Positions 1 to 8,640 of a DNA stretch of 64,000 nt are shown here, one piece after another (position 1 is the stretch's first letter; each line of letters begins with the position of its first letter). The stretch comes from Acinetobacter pseudolwoffii (GTDB lineage: Bacteria > Pseudomonadota > Gammaproteobacteria > Pseudomonadales > Moraxellaceae): assembly GCF_002803605.1 (NCBI RefSeq), contig NZ_PHRG01000001.1:186001-250000 (forward strand), in the 5' to 3' direction. The notes beneath the pieces are model-generated. The model searched no databases. It had not been told where the DNA came from and worked only from the letters and a program-made list of their open reading frames with translations. The position numbers and the translations under genes were made by a program.

Positions 1-58
1 GCGGATTTAAAATTGTGCTTATCAGTTCAAGTATGCTTCAAATTGATGACAATTTCAT

Positions 59-88
59 AAAAAAAAGCCCAAAAACTGGGCTTTTTCT
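59..88 (-). terminator. Rho-independent terminator of mtgA
   Basis: AGCCC/GGGCT stem with flanking A and T runs lies just past the mtgA stop codon. Read on the minus strand the stem is followed by seven T residues. Confidence 0.8.
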
Positions 89-100
89 TTAAATAATTAT

Positions 101-775
101 TTAAGGCAATTCTGCATAACGCATATAACGCTGAATCATGCGCTTGCGTGCATTTAAGGCAGAGGAGTTGCGATGATCCTGAAAATATTTTGGATTGGTC
201 AGAATGGCCGCCAGAAAGATCGCTTGATCCTGAGTCAGGCTTTGCGCAGTTTTGCCAAAATAATGTTTGGCTGCGGCTTCTACGCCATAGATATTGTCAC
301 CAAATTCAATCGAGTTTAAATAGACTTCCAGAATCCGCTGTTTCGACCACATGCGTTCCATCATCCAGGTGGCCACCGCTTCCTGGCCTTTACGTACAAA
401 TGAACGCTTATTAACCAGAAATAGGTTTTTCGCCAATTGCTGGGAAATGGTAGACCCCCCAGCCACCACCCGGCCCTGATCCCGGTTTTTATTCAGCGCA
501 GTTTGAATGCCGTCCCAGTCAAAACCATGGTGATGAATGAATTTTCCATCTTCTGCAGTGACAATGGCACGTTTCAGATTCAGGCTGATCTCATCATAGG
601 GACGCCACTGATGCTGAATCGCTTTGGAAGGTTCTGTCCAGTAATCAATCCGCATCATCATGGTGGTGTTCACCGGATTGGTTCGCCACCAGGCCAGACT
701 GGCAAAGATCCACAATTGAACCAGCAGAATCACACTGACGATGACGAGCATCGTGCGGATCAGGAAGGCTTTCAT
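101..775 (-). CDS. mtgA: Monofunctional biosynthetic peptidoglycan transglycosylase
   Basis: Glycosyltransferase family 51 enzyme that polymerises lipid II into glycan strands on the periplasmic side of the inner membrane. The protein has 224 residues, the usual size for MtgA, with no transpeptidase domain. One N-terminal membrane anchor covers about residues 5-28. The catalytic motif [11 protein letters not shown] has the catalytic Glu near residue 75; [12 protein letters not shown] (about 107-118) and [12 protein letters not shown] (about 148-159) are the other GT51 motifs. AGGAG lies about 11 bases before the ATG. It is divergent from the rhomboid gene across 77 bp. Identification rests on motifs and length and is secure. 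Confidence 0.95.
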   Translation of the reverse strand: MKAFLIRTMLVIVSVILLVQLWIFASLAWWRTNPVNTTMMMRIDYWTEPSKAIQHQWRPYDEISLNLKRAIVTAEDGKFIHHHGFDWDGIQTALNKNRDQGRVVAGGSTISQQLAKNLFLVNKRSFVRKGQEAVATWMMERMWSKQRILEVYLNSIEFGDNIYGVEAAAKHYFGKTAQSLTQDQAIFLAAILTNPKYFQDHRNSSALNARKRMIQRYMRYAELP

Positions 776-852
776 GTCAGTGCGTTACTCCTGAAAATTT
801 AATTTTTCGTGTTAAGCTTATTCGAAATATACAATCACAGCAAAAAAATAGC

Positions 853-1671
853 ATGTCTGAATACTCTCCCCCTGTCGAACATCGCAAACTTGAAATGCAT
901 CTCTGGTGGATCACCGCCATTTTAATCGCGATTAATGTCGGATTATTTGGCTGGCAGGCCATCAATGGTATGGATATCAGCCAGCCGAGTACCCGAGATG
1001 CGATTCTCTGGGGTGCCGATTATGCACCTTTAACCTATTTAGCGGAACCCATGCGTTTGTTTAGCAGCATGTTTTTCCATTTTGGCCTGATTCACCTGAT
1101 GTTGAATATGTGGGCCTTGTATATTTTTGGTAGTGTTGCCGAACAACTGTTTGGCCGGATGTATTTTATTGGCTTATACCTGTGTGCCGGCTTAATGGGC
1201 AGTTTGCTCAGTGGCTATATGAACATTCAGGACAGCTATGATCTGATTGCAGGGGGTGTGGCCAACCCAAGTTTATTGCCGGCGGTCAGTGCCGGTGCAT
1301 CCGGTGCGGTGATGGGACTCGGCGCTTCACTGACGGTATTGGCCCTGTTGCCGATGCTGCCCCAGCAACGTTTTATTCTGGATAAAAAGACCTTGGTGAT
1401 GGTGATGGGTCTGAACCTGGCCATGGGCTTTATGATCAGCGGAATCAACAATGCCGCACATATTGGTGGCATGTTGATGGGCGCTTTTTTAACCTTGCTG
1501 TGGTATGCCGGACAAAAAATGCAGCGTAGCCGCCTGATCAACCTGATCGCTTTAGTGATTGGTTTTGGCCTCTGTGTGCTGCTTTATCAACATAACTTGG
1601 CCTTGATCGAAGCAATTCGCCCACTGTGGCAAGAGATTCTCGACCTGATGCGACAACAATTGCAGCTTTAA
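853..1671 (+). CDS. Rhomboid family intramembrane serine protease
   Basis: Polytopic membrane protease that cuts transmembrane substrates inside the bilayer. The 272-residue protein has six or more hydrophobic segments. The HxxxN motif of TM2 is seen as HLMLN (His81, Asn85), the nucleophile motif as GASGAVMG (Ser150) and the catalytic His as AAHIGG (His203), so the Ser-His dyad is intact. An unusually long loop (about residues 122-145) separates TM3 from the Ser helix. The substrate is unknown. It stands alone, divergent from mtgA. A second rhomboid lies at 11732-12349. Family is certain; whether it is a general GlpG-like enzyme or something more specialised cannot be told here. Confidence 0.92.
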   Translation: MSEYSPPVEHRKLEMHLWWITAILIAINVGLFGWQAINGMDISQPSTRDAILWGADYAPLTYLAEPMRLFSSMFFHFGLIHLMLNMWALYIFGSVAEQLFGRMYFIGLYLCAGLMGSLLSGYMNIQDSYDLIAGGVANPSLLPAVSAGASGAVMGLGASLTVLALLPMLPQQRFILDKKTLVMVMGLNLAMGFMISGINNAAHIGGMLMGAFLTLLWYAGQKMQRSRLINLIALVIGFGLCVLLYQHNLALIEAIRPLWQEILDLMRQQLQL

Positions 1672-1712
1672 ATCATTGCCGCTTTAAATACCAGCGAATT
1701 TAAAAAGCCATG

Positions 1713-1737
1713 GAGATGAATCTTACTGATTCATCTC
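1713..1737 (-). terminator. Perfect 10-bp hairpin spanning the ybbP-like stop codon
   Basis: GAGATGAATC and GATTCATCTC form a perfect inverted repeat with a 5-base loop. The minus-strand stop codon (1723-1725) sits inside that loop. Downstream on the minus strand comes CATGGC and then five T residues, so it probably acts as a terminator with a spaced T run. Confidence 0.55.
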
Positions 1738-4239
1738 GCGCAAGCTTTGTAAGGGCGGAATGTCCGACAGATAGCTCAGACGATAACGGCCAATCAGCGC
1801 ACATAACACAGTCATGAAAATCGGCAGGATAATCCAGATTTCCCAGTGTGGCTGAATCATTAAATCCATACGATAACTGGCGATTGCGCTAATCACTTCG
1901 GCAAACAGACAGGAAACCACTCCGGCAAACAGTCCGATAAAACCAATTTCCAGACTCATCATGGTTTTCAGTTTTTGTTTGGAGCTGCCAAATGACCGTA
2001 GCAAGGCCACTTCACGTTTGCGTTCATCCATGAGCAGGTTCAGACAAGCCATCAGTACCAGAAAACCGGAGATACTAACCAGCACGGCCAGAATCGTCAC
2101 GATCTGCACCAGTACATTCACAATACGCTTGATCTCTTCCAGAATCAGGCTGACATCAATAAATACCGTATTGGAAAATTGCTGGATCACAGACACCAGT
2201 TTGTCCTTATCTTGTTCCGGCACATAGAAACTGCCCAGATAACTTCCGGCATTGGCATCCATGCTATTCGGGGCAAAAATAAAGAAGAAATTCGGACTAA
2301 AACTTTCCCACTCGACCGTTCTTAAATTGATGACCTTCGCTTCCAGCACACCTTCAGGCAGACTGAAACTGAGCTTGTCGCCAATCTTGATACCTAATTC
2401 TTCAGCAGTATTGGCTTCGACCGATACCGTGCCGACCTGTTGCAAAACTGCGTCACCACGAATAATCACATTATCCTGTGGATAGCTGTCGGACTGGGTC
2501 AGGTTCAGCTCGCGTTTTAAAGTATTATTGCTTTTGACTAATTCTGGAGCAAAAGGCTGATCATTTTTAGCCACCAGACGCCCACGAACGTTCGGATAAA
2601 GTGGTGTACTTTTCCAGCCATTCTGCTCAATTTGAGCTTTTAGGTCTGGCATGTCAAACGGCGGCAAACCATACATAAACTGATTTGGTGTACCTTGCGG
2701 CAACTGTTGCTGCCAACGCTCTAATAGGTCTGTGCGCAATACGGCTAATACTGTAATCAGACTGAGACCCAAGGCCAAAGCGGTAATCTGTAAGGCTGTT
2801 TGAGATGGTGTTCGTACATAGGCTGACAGATTCAATTTCTGATTGCGCAGCAGTTTTAAGATCAACCATACCGTCAGATACAACACTGCACATAACACAA
2901 TAATCGCGCCAATTACCCAGGCAGTCAGGAGCAGATTTTCGGTTAGAATCACGCTAAAAATAATCAGGCTCAGCGTTCCGGTCAGCAGCATCCACAGCAT
3001 GGATTGCACTGATTTTTCCTGCTGGCGAATTACTCGAATTGGTGGCGTGTTCAACAGTTGCAATAGGCTCGGCATGACAAAGCCCAACAGCACCACCGCA
3101 CTGGTCAGCATCGCGACTGGTAATGGCCCGAGCAGCATCGCCATAGCAGAGAATTCAATTTCTAAGTTGGGAATCAGTTGCAGCATTAACTGTAATAACC
3201 CATAACCCAGACCAATGCCGATCACTGTACCAATCGACATGGCAATCAGCAGTACTGTGCCGAGCAAGGCCAGATAAGCCGATAAAATCTGCTGTTTGGT
3301 CGCACCGATACAACGCATCAAGGCAATATGATCTTGATTCTGCTGGACATAACGCTGCGCAGTGAGAGCAATCGCGATACCACATAATAAAATGGTCAGA
3401 ATATTGGCCAGTTGCAGGAAGGTATCCAGGTTGGCAATCGGCTTCATTAAGCGGGTATTGCCCTCACTGGCATTGCGTAACCGGAGACTGCTTTGCTCCT
3501 CAAATTCCTGTCCCTGCACTTCTGCTGGCGTTTCAGCCGAGCCGTTTTCGGACTTGAGCTGCTGCTTGAACAAGGCTTCATATTGTTGGGTATCGTCTGG
3601 ACGGCCAGCCATGAGCAAGCGATATTCAATCCGGCTACCCACCTGAATCGCATTGGTGCGTGCCACATCCGCCTGAGAAATAATCACCGTTGGCGAAAAG
3701 CCAGAAAATCCGAGCTCCTGATTAGAATCCTGTTCAATCTTGGCTGTGACTTTAAACGCCGCATCGGCAATATTCAGCTGATCGCCCAGTTTGACTTTGA
3801 GCAGGTCCATAGCCCGTGGACTGAGCCAGATTTCACCCGATTGAATCTTCGTTTTTGCAGGTTGCAGCCGCAGCTCGCCACGCAAGGGAAAAGCCTGATC
3901 GATGGCTTTAACATTGACCATGACAAACTGTTCATCGGTATAAGCCATGGTGTTAAAGAAAGTGACTTCGGACTGCTGTAAATCCAGCTGTTTGGCCTGA
4001 TCACGCCATTCTTTTGGTAGAGGCTCATTGTCCGAAAGCACCAGATCACCGGCCAGCATTTCTGCGGCCTGTAAGGCCACTGCATTCTGAATCTGTTCAT
4101 TGCTAAACTTGAGCGCTGTTGTTGCACTGATCGCCAAAGTTAAGGCAATAATTAACAGATAAATTCCGGTACTTTTAAAACTTTGTGTGAGTAGAGGACG
4201 AAATAGAGGGTTCATCTCATCCTCCACTCGGATGTTCAA
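1723..4239 (-). CDS. FtsX-like ABC transporter permease (YbbP type)
   Basis: Large inner-membrane permease of 838 residues, the YbbP/MacB-FtsX superfamily. It has an N-terminal membrane helix (about residues 18-42), a long periplasmic domain, a first FtsX core of several helices (about 270-460), a second periplasmic section and a final FtsX core (about 715-830). These proteins couple cytoplasmic ATP hydrolysis to work on lipoproteins or lipids in the periplasm rather than classical transport. It overlaps the ATPase gene at 4217-4942 by 23 bases, so the two are translationally linked. The arrangement beside tesA matches E. coli ybbA-ybbP/tesA. The substrate is unknown. Confidence 0.9.
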   Translation of the reverse strand: MNIRVEDEMNPLFRPLLTQSFKSTGIYLLIIALTLAISATTALKFSNEQIQNAVALQAAEMLAGDLVLSDNEPLPKEWRDQAKQLDLQQSEVTFFNTMAYTDEQFVMVNVKAIDQAFPLRGELRLQPAKTKIQSGEIWLSPRAMDLLKVKLGDQLNIADAAFKVTAKIEQDSNQELGFSGFSPTVIISQADVARTNAIQVGSRIEYRLLMAGRPDDTQQYEALFKQQLKSENGSAETPAEVQGQEFEEQSSLRLRNASEGNTRLMKPIANLDTFLQLANILTILLCGIAIALTAQRYVQQNQDHIALMRCIGATKQQILSAYLALLGTVLLIAMSIGTVIGIGLGYGLLQLMLQLIPNLEIEFSAMAMLLGPLPVAMLTSAVVLLGFVMPSLLQLLNTPPIRVIRQQEKSVQSMLWMLLTGTLSLIIFSVILTENLLLTAWVIGAIIVLCAVLYLTVWLILKLLRNQKLNLSAYVRTPSQTALQITALALGLSLITVLAVLRTDLLERWQQQLPQGTPNQFMYGLPPFDMPDLKAQIEQNGWKSTPLYPNVRGRLVAKNDQPFAPELVKSNNTLKRELNLTQSDSYPQDNVIIRGDAVLQQVGTVSVEANTAEELGIKIGDKLSFSLPEGVLEAKVINLRTVEWESFSPNFFFIFAPNSMDANAGSYLGSFYVPEQDKDKLVSVIQQFSNTVFIDVSLILEEIKRIVNVLVQIVTILAVLVSISGFLVLMACLNLLMDERKREVALLRSFGSSKQKLKTMMSLEIGFIGLFAGVVSCLFAEVISAIASYRMDLMIQPHWEIWIILPIFMTVLCALIGRYRLSYLSDIPPLQSLREMNQ

Positions 4240-4942
4240 TCAACTGGCCATTCAGCAGTTCAAAATGTCGCTGGCATTGCTGTGCCAGTTTACGGTCATG
4301 CGTCACCAGAACTAAAGTCGTACCCAGTTCCCGATTCAACTGAAACAAAAGCTGTTCAATTTCCTTGGCAGTTTCACCGTCGAGATTGCCTGTGGGTTCA
4401 TCGGCAAAAATAATTTTCGGTTCACTGACCAGTGCCCGGGCAATCGCGACACGCTGCTGCTCCCCGCCAGACAGGACTTTCGGGGTTTGTTGTGCCTGCC
4501 GATCCAGACCAACTTTATGCAGTAGCGCCAAGGCTTTTTGTTCAGCTTCTGCATATTTGAAACTGGGCTGTAAACGCAGTGGCAGCATGACATTTTCAAG
4601 GGCAGTCAGATGTGGCAAGAGCTGAAAAGACTGAAACACAAACCCGATATTTTTCAGGCGCACCAACGCACGTTGTTCTTCATTCAAGGTAGAAACCGAC
4701 TCGCCACTGACGATGAGCTGGCCTGAACTGGCCTGATCCAGCGTTGCCAGAATGCCTAGCAATGTGGATTTCCCCGAGCCGGAACGACCGGTAATTGCCA
4801 CCTGCTCGCCTGCCATAATCTCCAGATCAAGATCCTCAAAAATAGTCAGCTGTTTTTGTGAAAGTTGTATCTTTTGTGTCAATTTCTGGGCAGAAATAAT
4901 CGCCTGTGGCATGATGTTCGAATCGTTGCTACTTTGAATCAT
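4217..4942 (-). CDS. ABC transporter ATP-binding protein (YbbA type)
   Basis: ATPase partner of the FtsX-like permease. Of its 241 residues, Walker A is GRSGSGKST (about 52-60), the signature is LSGGEQQR, Walker B runs into DEPTGNLDG and the switch His is in LVTHD, all intact. It belongs to the LolD/MacB/FtsE group. The first codon lies only 2-11 bases from the divergent tesA start; a second Met (codon 11, about 4912) is an alternative start that would leave more room for promoters. The role is inferred from the pairing with the permease. Confidence 0.92.
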   Translation of the reverse strand: MIQSSNDSNIMPQAIISAQKLTQKIQLSQKQLTIFEDLDLEIMAGEQVAITGRSGSGKSTLLGILATLDQASSGQLIVSGESVSTLNEEQRALVRLKNIGFVFQSFQLLPHLTALENVMLPLRLQPSFKYAEAEQKALALLHKVGLDRQAQQTPKVLSGGEQQRVAIARALVSEPKIIFADEPTGNLDGETAKEIEQLLFQLNRELGTTLVLVTHDRKLAQQCQRHFELLNGQLIEHPSGG

Positions 4943-4944
4943 AC

Positions 4945-5583
4945 GTGTCCTATATGAAAGATCTTAATCAGAAAACTCGGGTATTGTCTTACTTGTTTTT
5001 GCTCAGTCTGTGCCTGTTACCGCTCGGGGTATCAGCAAAGACGATTATGATTTTAGGTGATAGTTTAAGTGCTGGTTACGGTATTCAGCCACAACAAGGC
5101 TGGGTACATTTATTACAAAAGCGTTTAGAGCAACAGTATCCGAAACAGCATAAAGTGGTCAATGCAAGTGTCAGTGGAGAAACCACCAGTGGAGCGCTGG
5201 CCAGAATGCCGAAACTGTTGCAGACGCATCGTCCAGACCTTGTGGTGATTGAGTTGGGGGGTAATGACGGCTTACGCGGACAGCCGCCGCAAATGATTCA
5301 AAAAAATTTAGCCAGCCTGATTCAGCAAAGCCAGAAAGCCAAGGCCAAAGTCGTGGTATTTGGTATGAAGATGCCGCCTAATTATGGACAGGCCTATAGC
5401 AAGGCCTTTGAAAATAATTATAAAGTAGTGAGCCAGCAATATAAGGTGAAATTGTTACCGTTCTTTATGCAGGGTGTGGCCGGCAATAAAACCCTGATGC
5501 AAAAGGATCTGATTCATCCAAATGCCAAGGCACAAACCATCCTGCTAAATAATGCCTATCCATACATTAAAGGCGCTTTATAA
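4945..5583 (+). CDS. tesA: Acyl-CoA thioesterase I / lysophospholipase (SGNH hydrolase)
   Basis: Periplasmic esterase that hydrolyses acyl-CoA, lysophospholipid and related esters. The 212-residue protein has a signal peptide ending around VSAK (about residue 31), then block I GDSLSAGYG with nucleophile Ser40, block III GGNDG and block V DLIHPN carrying the Asp and His of the triad. The GTG at 4945 may be the start, but the ATG at 4954 (three codons later) is equally plausible. It is divergent from the ybbA-like gene at almost zero spacing, as in E. coli. Confidence 0.93.
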   Translation: MSYMKDLNQKTRVLSYLFLLSLCLLPLGVSAKTIMILGDSLSAGYGIQPQQGWVHLLQKRLEQQYPKQHKVVNASVSGETTSGALARMPKLLQTHRPDLVVIELGGNDGLRGQPPQMIQKNLASLIQQSQKAKAKVVVFGMKMPPNYGQAYSKAFENNYKVVSQQYKVKLLPFFMQGVAGNKTLMQKDLIHPNAKAQTILLNNAYPYIKGAL

Positions 5584-5594
5584 AGCGCCTTTAA
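5569..5594. terminator. Bidirectional terminator between tesA and carbonic anhydrase
   Basis: AAAGGCGCTT / AAGCGCCTTT stem with a short loop overlaps the tesA stop codon. T runs are short on both sides, so efficiency is uncertain. Confidence 0.6.
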
Positions 5595-5626
5595 GTTATT
5601 TTAGATTGTATTTAAATAAATTTTGC

Positions 5627-6241
5627 CTAAAAATCAAAGAACAATACTTCACCTGTTTCCAGTGAATATTCAGCACCGACCACTTTGAGTTGTCCTTGAC
5701 CAATCAGATTTTCTAATACTGCTGAACCATGACGTAGTTGGTTAACCGATGCAAATACATTAGAACGCACGGCATGCTTGGACAATTTTGCCAAATCATT
5801 TTTCAGTTCAGTTTGCATTAAGGTTTCAACAGAAGGACGTACTCGATTTACAATCGACATCAGGTTTGCCGACGGCGGGCAATCTGGGCACATTAAGGTA
5901 TCAATGGTGGCCTGGATCGCGCCACAATGACTATGACCTAAGACTACAACAATAGCGCAGTCATAGCGTTCCGCCGCAAATTCAACACTCCCGACCTGTG
6001 ATGGTGCGACAATATTGCCTGCAACACGAATCACAAAAAGATCACCGAGACCCTGATCAAAAACCATTTCAGCCGGGACACGCGAATCTGAACAGCCCAG
6101 TACAATTGCAAATGGGTTCTGATCCTCTGCCATTTCTGCGCGCTGTTGGTGGCTCAGTTGTTTTGGATGCGAGGTATCACCGCTGACAAAACGTTGGTTC
6201 CCTTGTTTAAGACGTTCTAAAGCTTCTTGAGCTGTGAGCAT
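5627..6241 (-). CDS. can: Beta-class carbonic anhydrase
   Basis: Cytoplasmic zinc enzyme interconverting CO2 and bicarbonate, supplying bicarbonate for carboxylations. The 204 residues contain CSDSRVP (Cys50, Asp52, Arg54) and HSHCGA (His103, Cys106), the complete beta-class zinc ligand set. No signal peptide is present. It is a single gene, converging on tesA. A second, unrelated alpha-class carbonic anhydrase with a signal peptide is at 34206-34922. The symbol can is by analogy with E. coli. Confidence 0.93.
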   Translation of the reverse strand: MLTAQEALERLKQGNQRFVSGDTSHPKQLSHQQRAEMAEDQNPFAIVLGCSDSRVPAEMVFDQGLGDLFVIRVAGNIVAPSQVGSVEFAAERYDCAIVVVLGHSHCGAIQATIDTLMCPDCPPSANLMSIVNRVRPSVETLMQTELKNDLAKLSKHAVRSNVFASVNQLRHGSAVLENLIGQGQLKVVGAEYSLETGEVLFFDF

Positions 6242-6550
6242 TCTTTTCTATCACCGATGTTTTAGTTGCAATATTTTACTGCCAGTTTTTTTGAATGTCA
6301 CTTGCAAAAAATCTTAGCTGCTTAAATTTTTAACATTTATGTAATTTCATTTCAGCAGGGGTTTTATGTGCAGCACATCACATTTTAAAATCATTCAATG
6401 CTGTTCAGCAAAAAACTAATGGGTGACAAGCGCCAGGATTGATTTAAAATAGAATGAAGAATAATGTTTTTATTTGACTGAAATAGCAAATTTACAACAT
6501 GGAAGTATTTGAGCAATTTGCTCGCTGTGTATTTTTTGGGGAATGTGCCA
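6242..6550. other. Intergenic region between divergent can and hydrolase genes
   Basis: This 309-bp AT-rich stretch must hold promoters for both divergent genes. I see no convincing operator, RNA or small ORF in it. Confidence 0.5.
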
Positions 6551-7588
6551 ATGAAGAAAATAATAAAGTTGCGCTCGAAAATAATCTGCTCGACCTTAGT
6601 CGCGTTTACGATGGCATTGCCGAGCTTTGCACATAGTCAATATATGTTTAGCCAGCTGAATGAAAAGCCTGCCAAAATATTACAACAACATCTGCTGCAG
6701 GAACGAACACAGGCTGGACTTCAATCCAAGACACTTAAAATCGGTGATGTGACCTGGAGCTACAGTGAAGGTGGTGCCAAGAACAAGCCTTCAATTCTGC
6801 TGATTCATGGTCTGGCAGGAACGCGAGATAACTGGAATCGGGTCGCACAGTTTCTGACTCCACATTATCATGTGATTATTCCTGACTTGCCGAGCAACGG
6901 CGATACCAAGATTCCGGAGAGTTTCGATGTTTCTGTGCCCAATGTGACTTCTCAGATGCGTTTATTCATTGAAACCTTAAATGTAGACGAGAATTTACAT
7001 ATTGCCGGACATTCCCTGGGGGGATCGATTGCCACGGTCTATGCCTCACAATATCCATTCGATACGCAAAGCCTATTTTTAATCAATAGTGCCGGTCTCT
7101 ACAAAATGGGCAATACGCCCTATACCAAAGACCCGCAAGCCCTAAAAGACCTGATCGTCAGCAAGCCCGGTGATCTGCAAGATGTCTCCAGACAGCTGAT
7201 GCAGAACCCGCCGGTGATTCCTTATCAGCTCCAGTATGCACAGGAAAAACTGCTGATTTCACGTTCTGAGCAGACCAGTAAATCGATTGATCAGGTCGTG
7301 ATGCTGAACCGGATTTATACACCAGAAACCTTTGCCCGCCTGACCCGCACAGTTGAAGCACCGACCTTGATTTTATGGGGCAGACAGGACCGGATCATCA
7401 ATGTCGAAGTGGTTAAAGAACTGCATGCCCTGTTGAAACGTGCCGAAACGCCGGTGATTCTGAACAATGTCGGGCATATGCCGATTCTGGAAGCAGAAAA
7501 ACAGGTGGCACAACATTATTTGCCTTTTCTGGCCAAGACCCAGACCCTAAAAAACCCGCTTGCTGATAAACTCATTCCTTTAAATTAA
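6551..7588 (+). CDS. Exported alpha/beta hydrolase
   Basis: Alpha/beta-fold hydrolase of 345 residues. From the ATG at 6551 there is a signal peptide (basic MKK, hydrophobic core, cleavage near SFAHS). The reading frame is open to a TTG at 6509, but GGGGAA lies 6-8 bases before the ATG, which decides the start. The oxyanion motif HGLAG (about 86-90), nucleophile elbow GHSLGG (Ser155), Asp in WGRQDR and His in NVGHMP complete the triad. It resembles Acinetobacter/Pseudomonas lipase- or esterase-like hydrolases; the substrate is unknown. It is probably co-transcribed with the gene 14 bases downstream. Confidence 0.85.
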   Translation: MKKIIKLRSKIICSTLVAFTMALPSFAHSQYMFSQLNEKPAKILQQHLLQERTQAGLQSKTLKIGDVTWSYSEGGAKNKPSILLIHGLAGTRDNWNRVAQFLTPHYHVIIPDLPSNGDTKIPESFDVSVPNVTSQMRLFIETLNVDENLHIAGHSLGGSIATVYASQYPFDTQSLFLINSAGLYKMGNTPYTKDPQALKDLIVSKPGDLQDVSRQLMQNPPVIPYQLQYAQEKLLISRSEQTSKSIDQVVMLNRIYTPETFARLTRTVEAPTLILWGRQDRIINVEVVKELHALLKRAETPVILNNVGHMPILEAEKQVAQHYLPFLAKTQTLKNPLADKLIPLN

Positions 7589-7602
7589 GTTTCAGAGCCG
7601 TT

Positions 7603-8604
7603 ATGCAGAAACACCCGATGATTGAGCAGTTGATCGATGCTCAACTTGATTTTCTCGATCAGGCATTTTCTCAATCTGAAACGATTCAAACTGAGTTTCA
7701 TGCGTTTTATCTGTGGTTACGTAAACAGAACCTGAAAGATCTATGGAGCTGTGATCTGATTCATCAGCTTTTACAAAAACAGATTCTGGATACTGCTGCC
7801 AGCAGCTTTCTGATTGAGCAGATTGCTGAGCATATCCGTTTTGCACTGGTGCATCCGGCCAACGATACGACCAAAATTGCCGATGTGATTCCAGTCCTGA
7901 CCGTGGATAAAATCGCACAATATGTTGCCAGTAAAAGTGGCCATCGTCAGCGTCTGATTAAGACCGTCGTGAATAATCCGGCATTTTCGGCCATGATCAC
8001 GCAACTGATCCAGCATTCCATTCAGGATTATCTGGATAATTCTGTCATCGCTAAAAGCGTGCCTGGGGTTTCCCGTTTTATGAAAATGGGCAAGTCGGTA
8101 CTGGAAAATGTCACCGATACGGATCTGGACAGTACTATTGCGCGTTATCTGCAAAAGAATATTTTAAAACTGAGCCAGATGAGTGAACATGTGCTGAACC
8201 AGCACTTTGATGATGAAAAACTCTATCATTTTCAGGCCAATCTCTGGCATAAAATTAAAGATATGCCGGTATCGGTATTGAAAAATTATATTGAGCTTCA
8301 GGATTTAAATCAGACAGTCGGTTTAGGACATGAGATCTGGGATCATTTGCGTCAGACGGATTATCTAAAACAGCAAGTTCATGATGGAATTCATACCTGG
8401 TATGTGCGCAATCAGGAACATACTTTTGACAGCTTGCTGCGTGATCTGAATATTGATGAAGCCTTAATCCAGCATGAGTTACAGCAATTGTTGAACCCGA
8501 TCATTCAACAGATGGTTTCACAAGGTCATTTACGTGAACGTACACGCAGATATCTGGAACAGTTTTATTATTCAGAAGATACTTTGAAGATTCTTAAAGT
8601 ATAA
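7603..8604 (+). CDS. Conserved hypothetical protein
   Basis: I do not recognise this 333-residue protein. It looks soluble and mostly helical, rich in Gln, His, Leu and Asp, with no signal peptide or clear membrane segment. It starts 14 bases after the hydrolase stop and ends just before a strong terminator, so the two form a likely two-gene operon. No catalytic motif was seen. Confidence 0.75.
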   Translation: MQKHPMIEQLIDAQLDFLDQAFSQSETIQTEFHAFYLWLRKQNLKDLWSCDLIHQLLQKQILDTAASSFLIEQIAEHIRFALVHPANDTTKIADVIPVLTVDKIAQYVASKSGHRQRLIKTVVNNPAFSAMITQLIQHSIQDYLDNSVIAKSVPGVSRFMKMGKSVLENVTDTDLDSTIARYLQKNILKLSQMSEHVLNQHFDDEKLYHFQANLWHKIKDMPVSVLKNYIELQDLNQTVGLGHEIWDHLRQTDYLKQQVHDGIHTWYVRNQEHTFDSLLRDLNIDEALIQHELQQLLNPIIQQMVSQGHLRERTRRYLEQFYYSEDTLKILKV

Positions 8605-8609
8605 AGTTT

Positions 8610-8633
8610 AAAAGCCGCTCGAGAGCGGCTTTT
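8610..8633. terminator. Bidirectional terminator
   Basis: AAAAGCCGCTC / GAGCGGCTTTT stem serves the convergent hypothetical gene and the TonB-dependent receptor gene. Confidence 0.8.
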
Positions 8634-8640
8634 AAATTGT

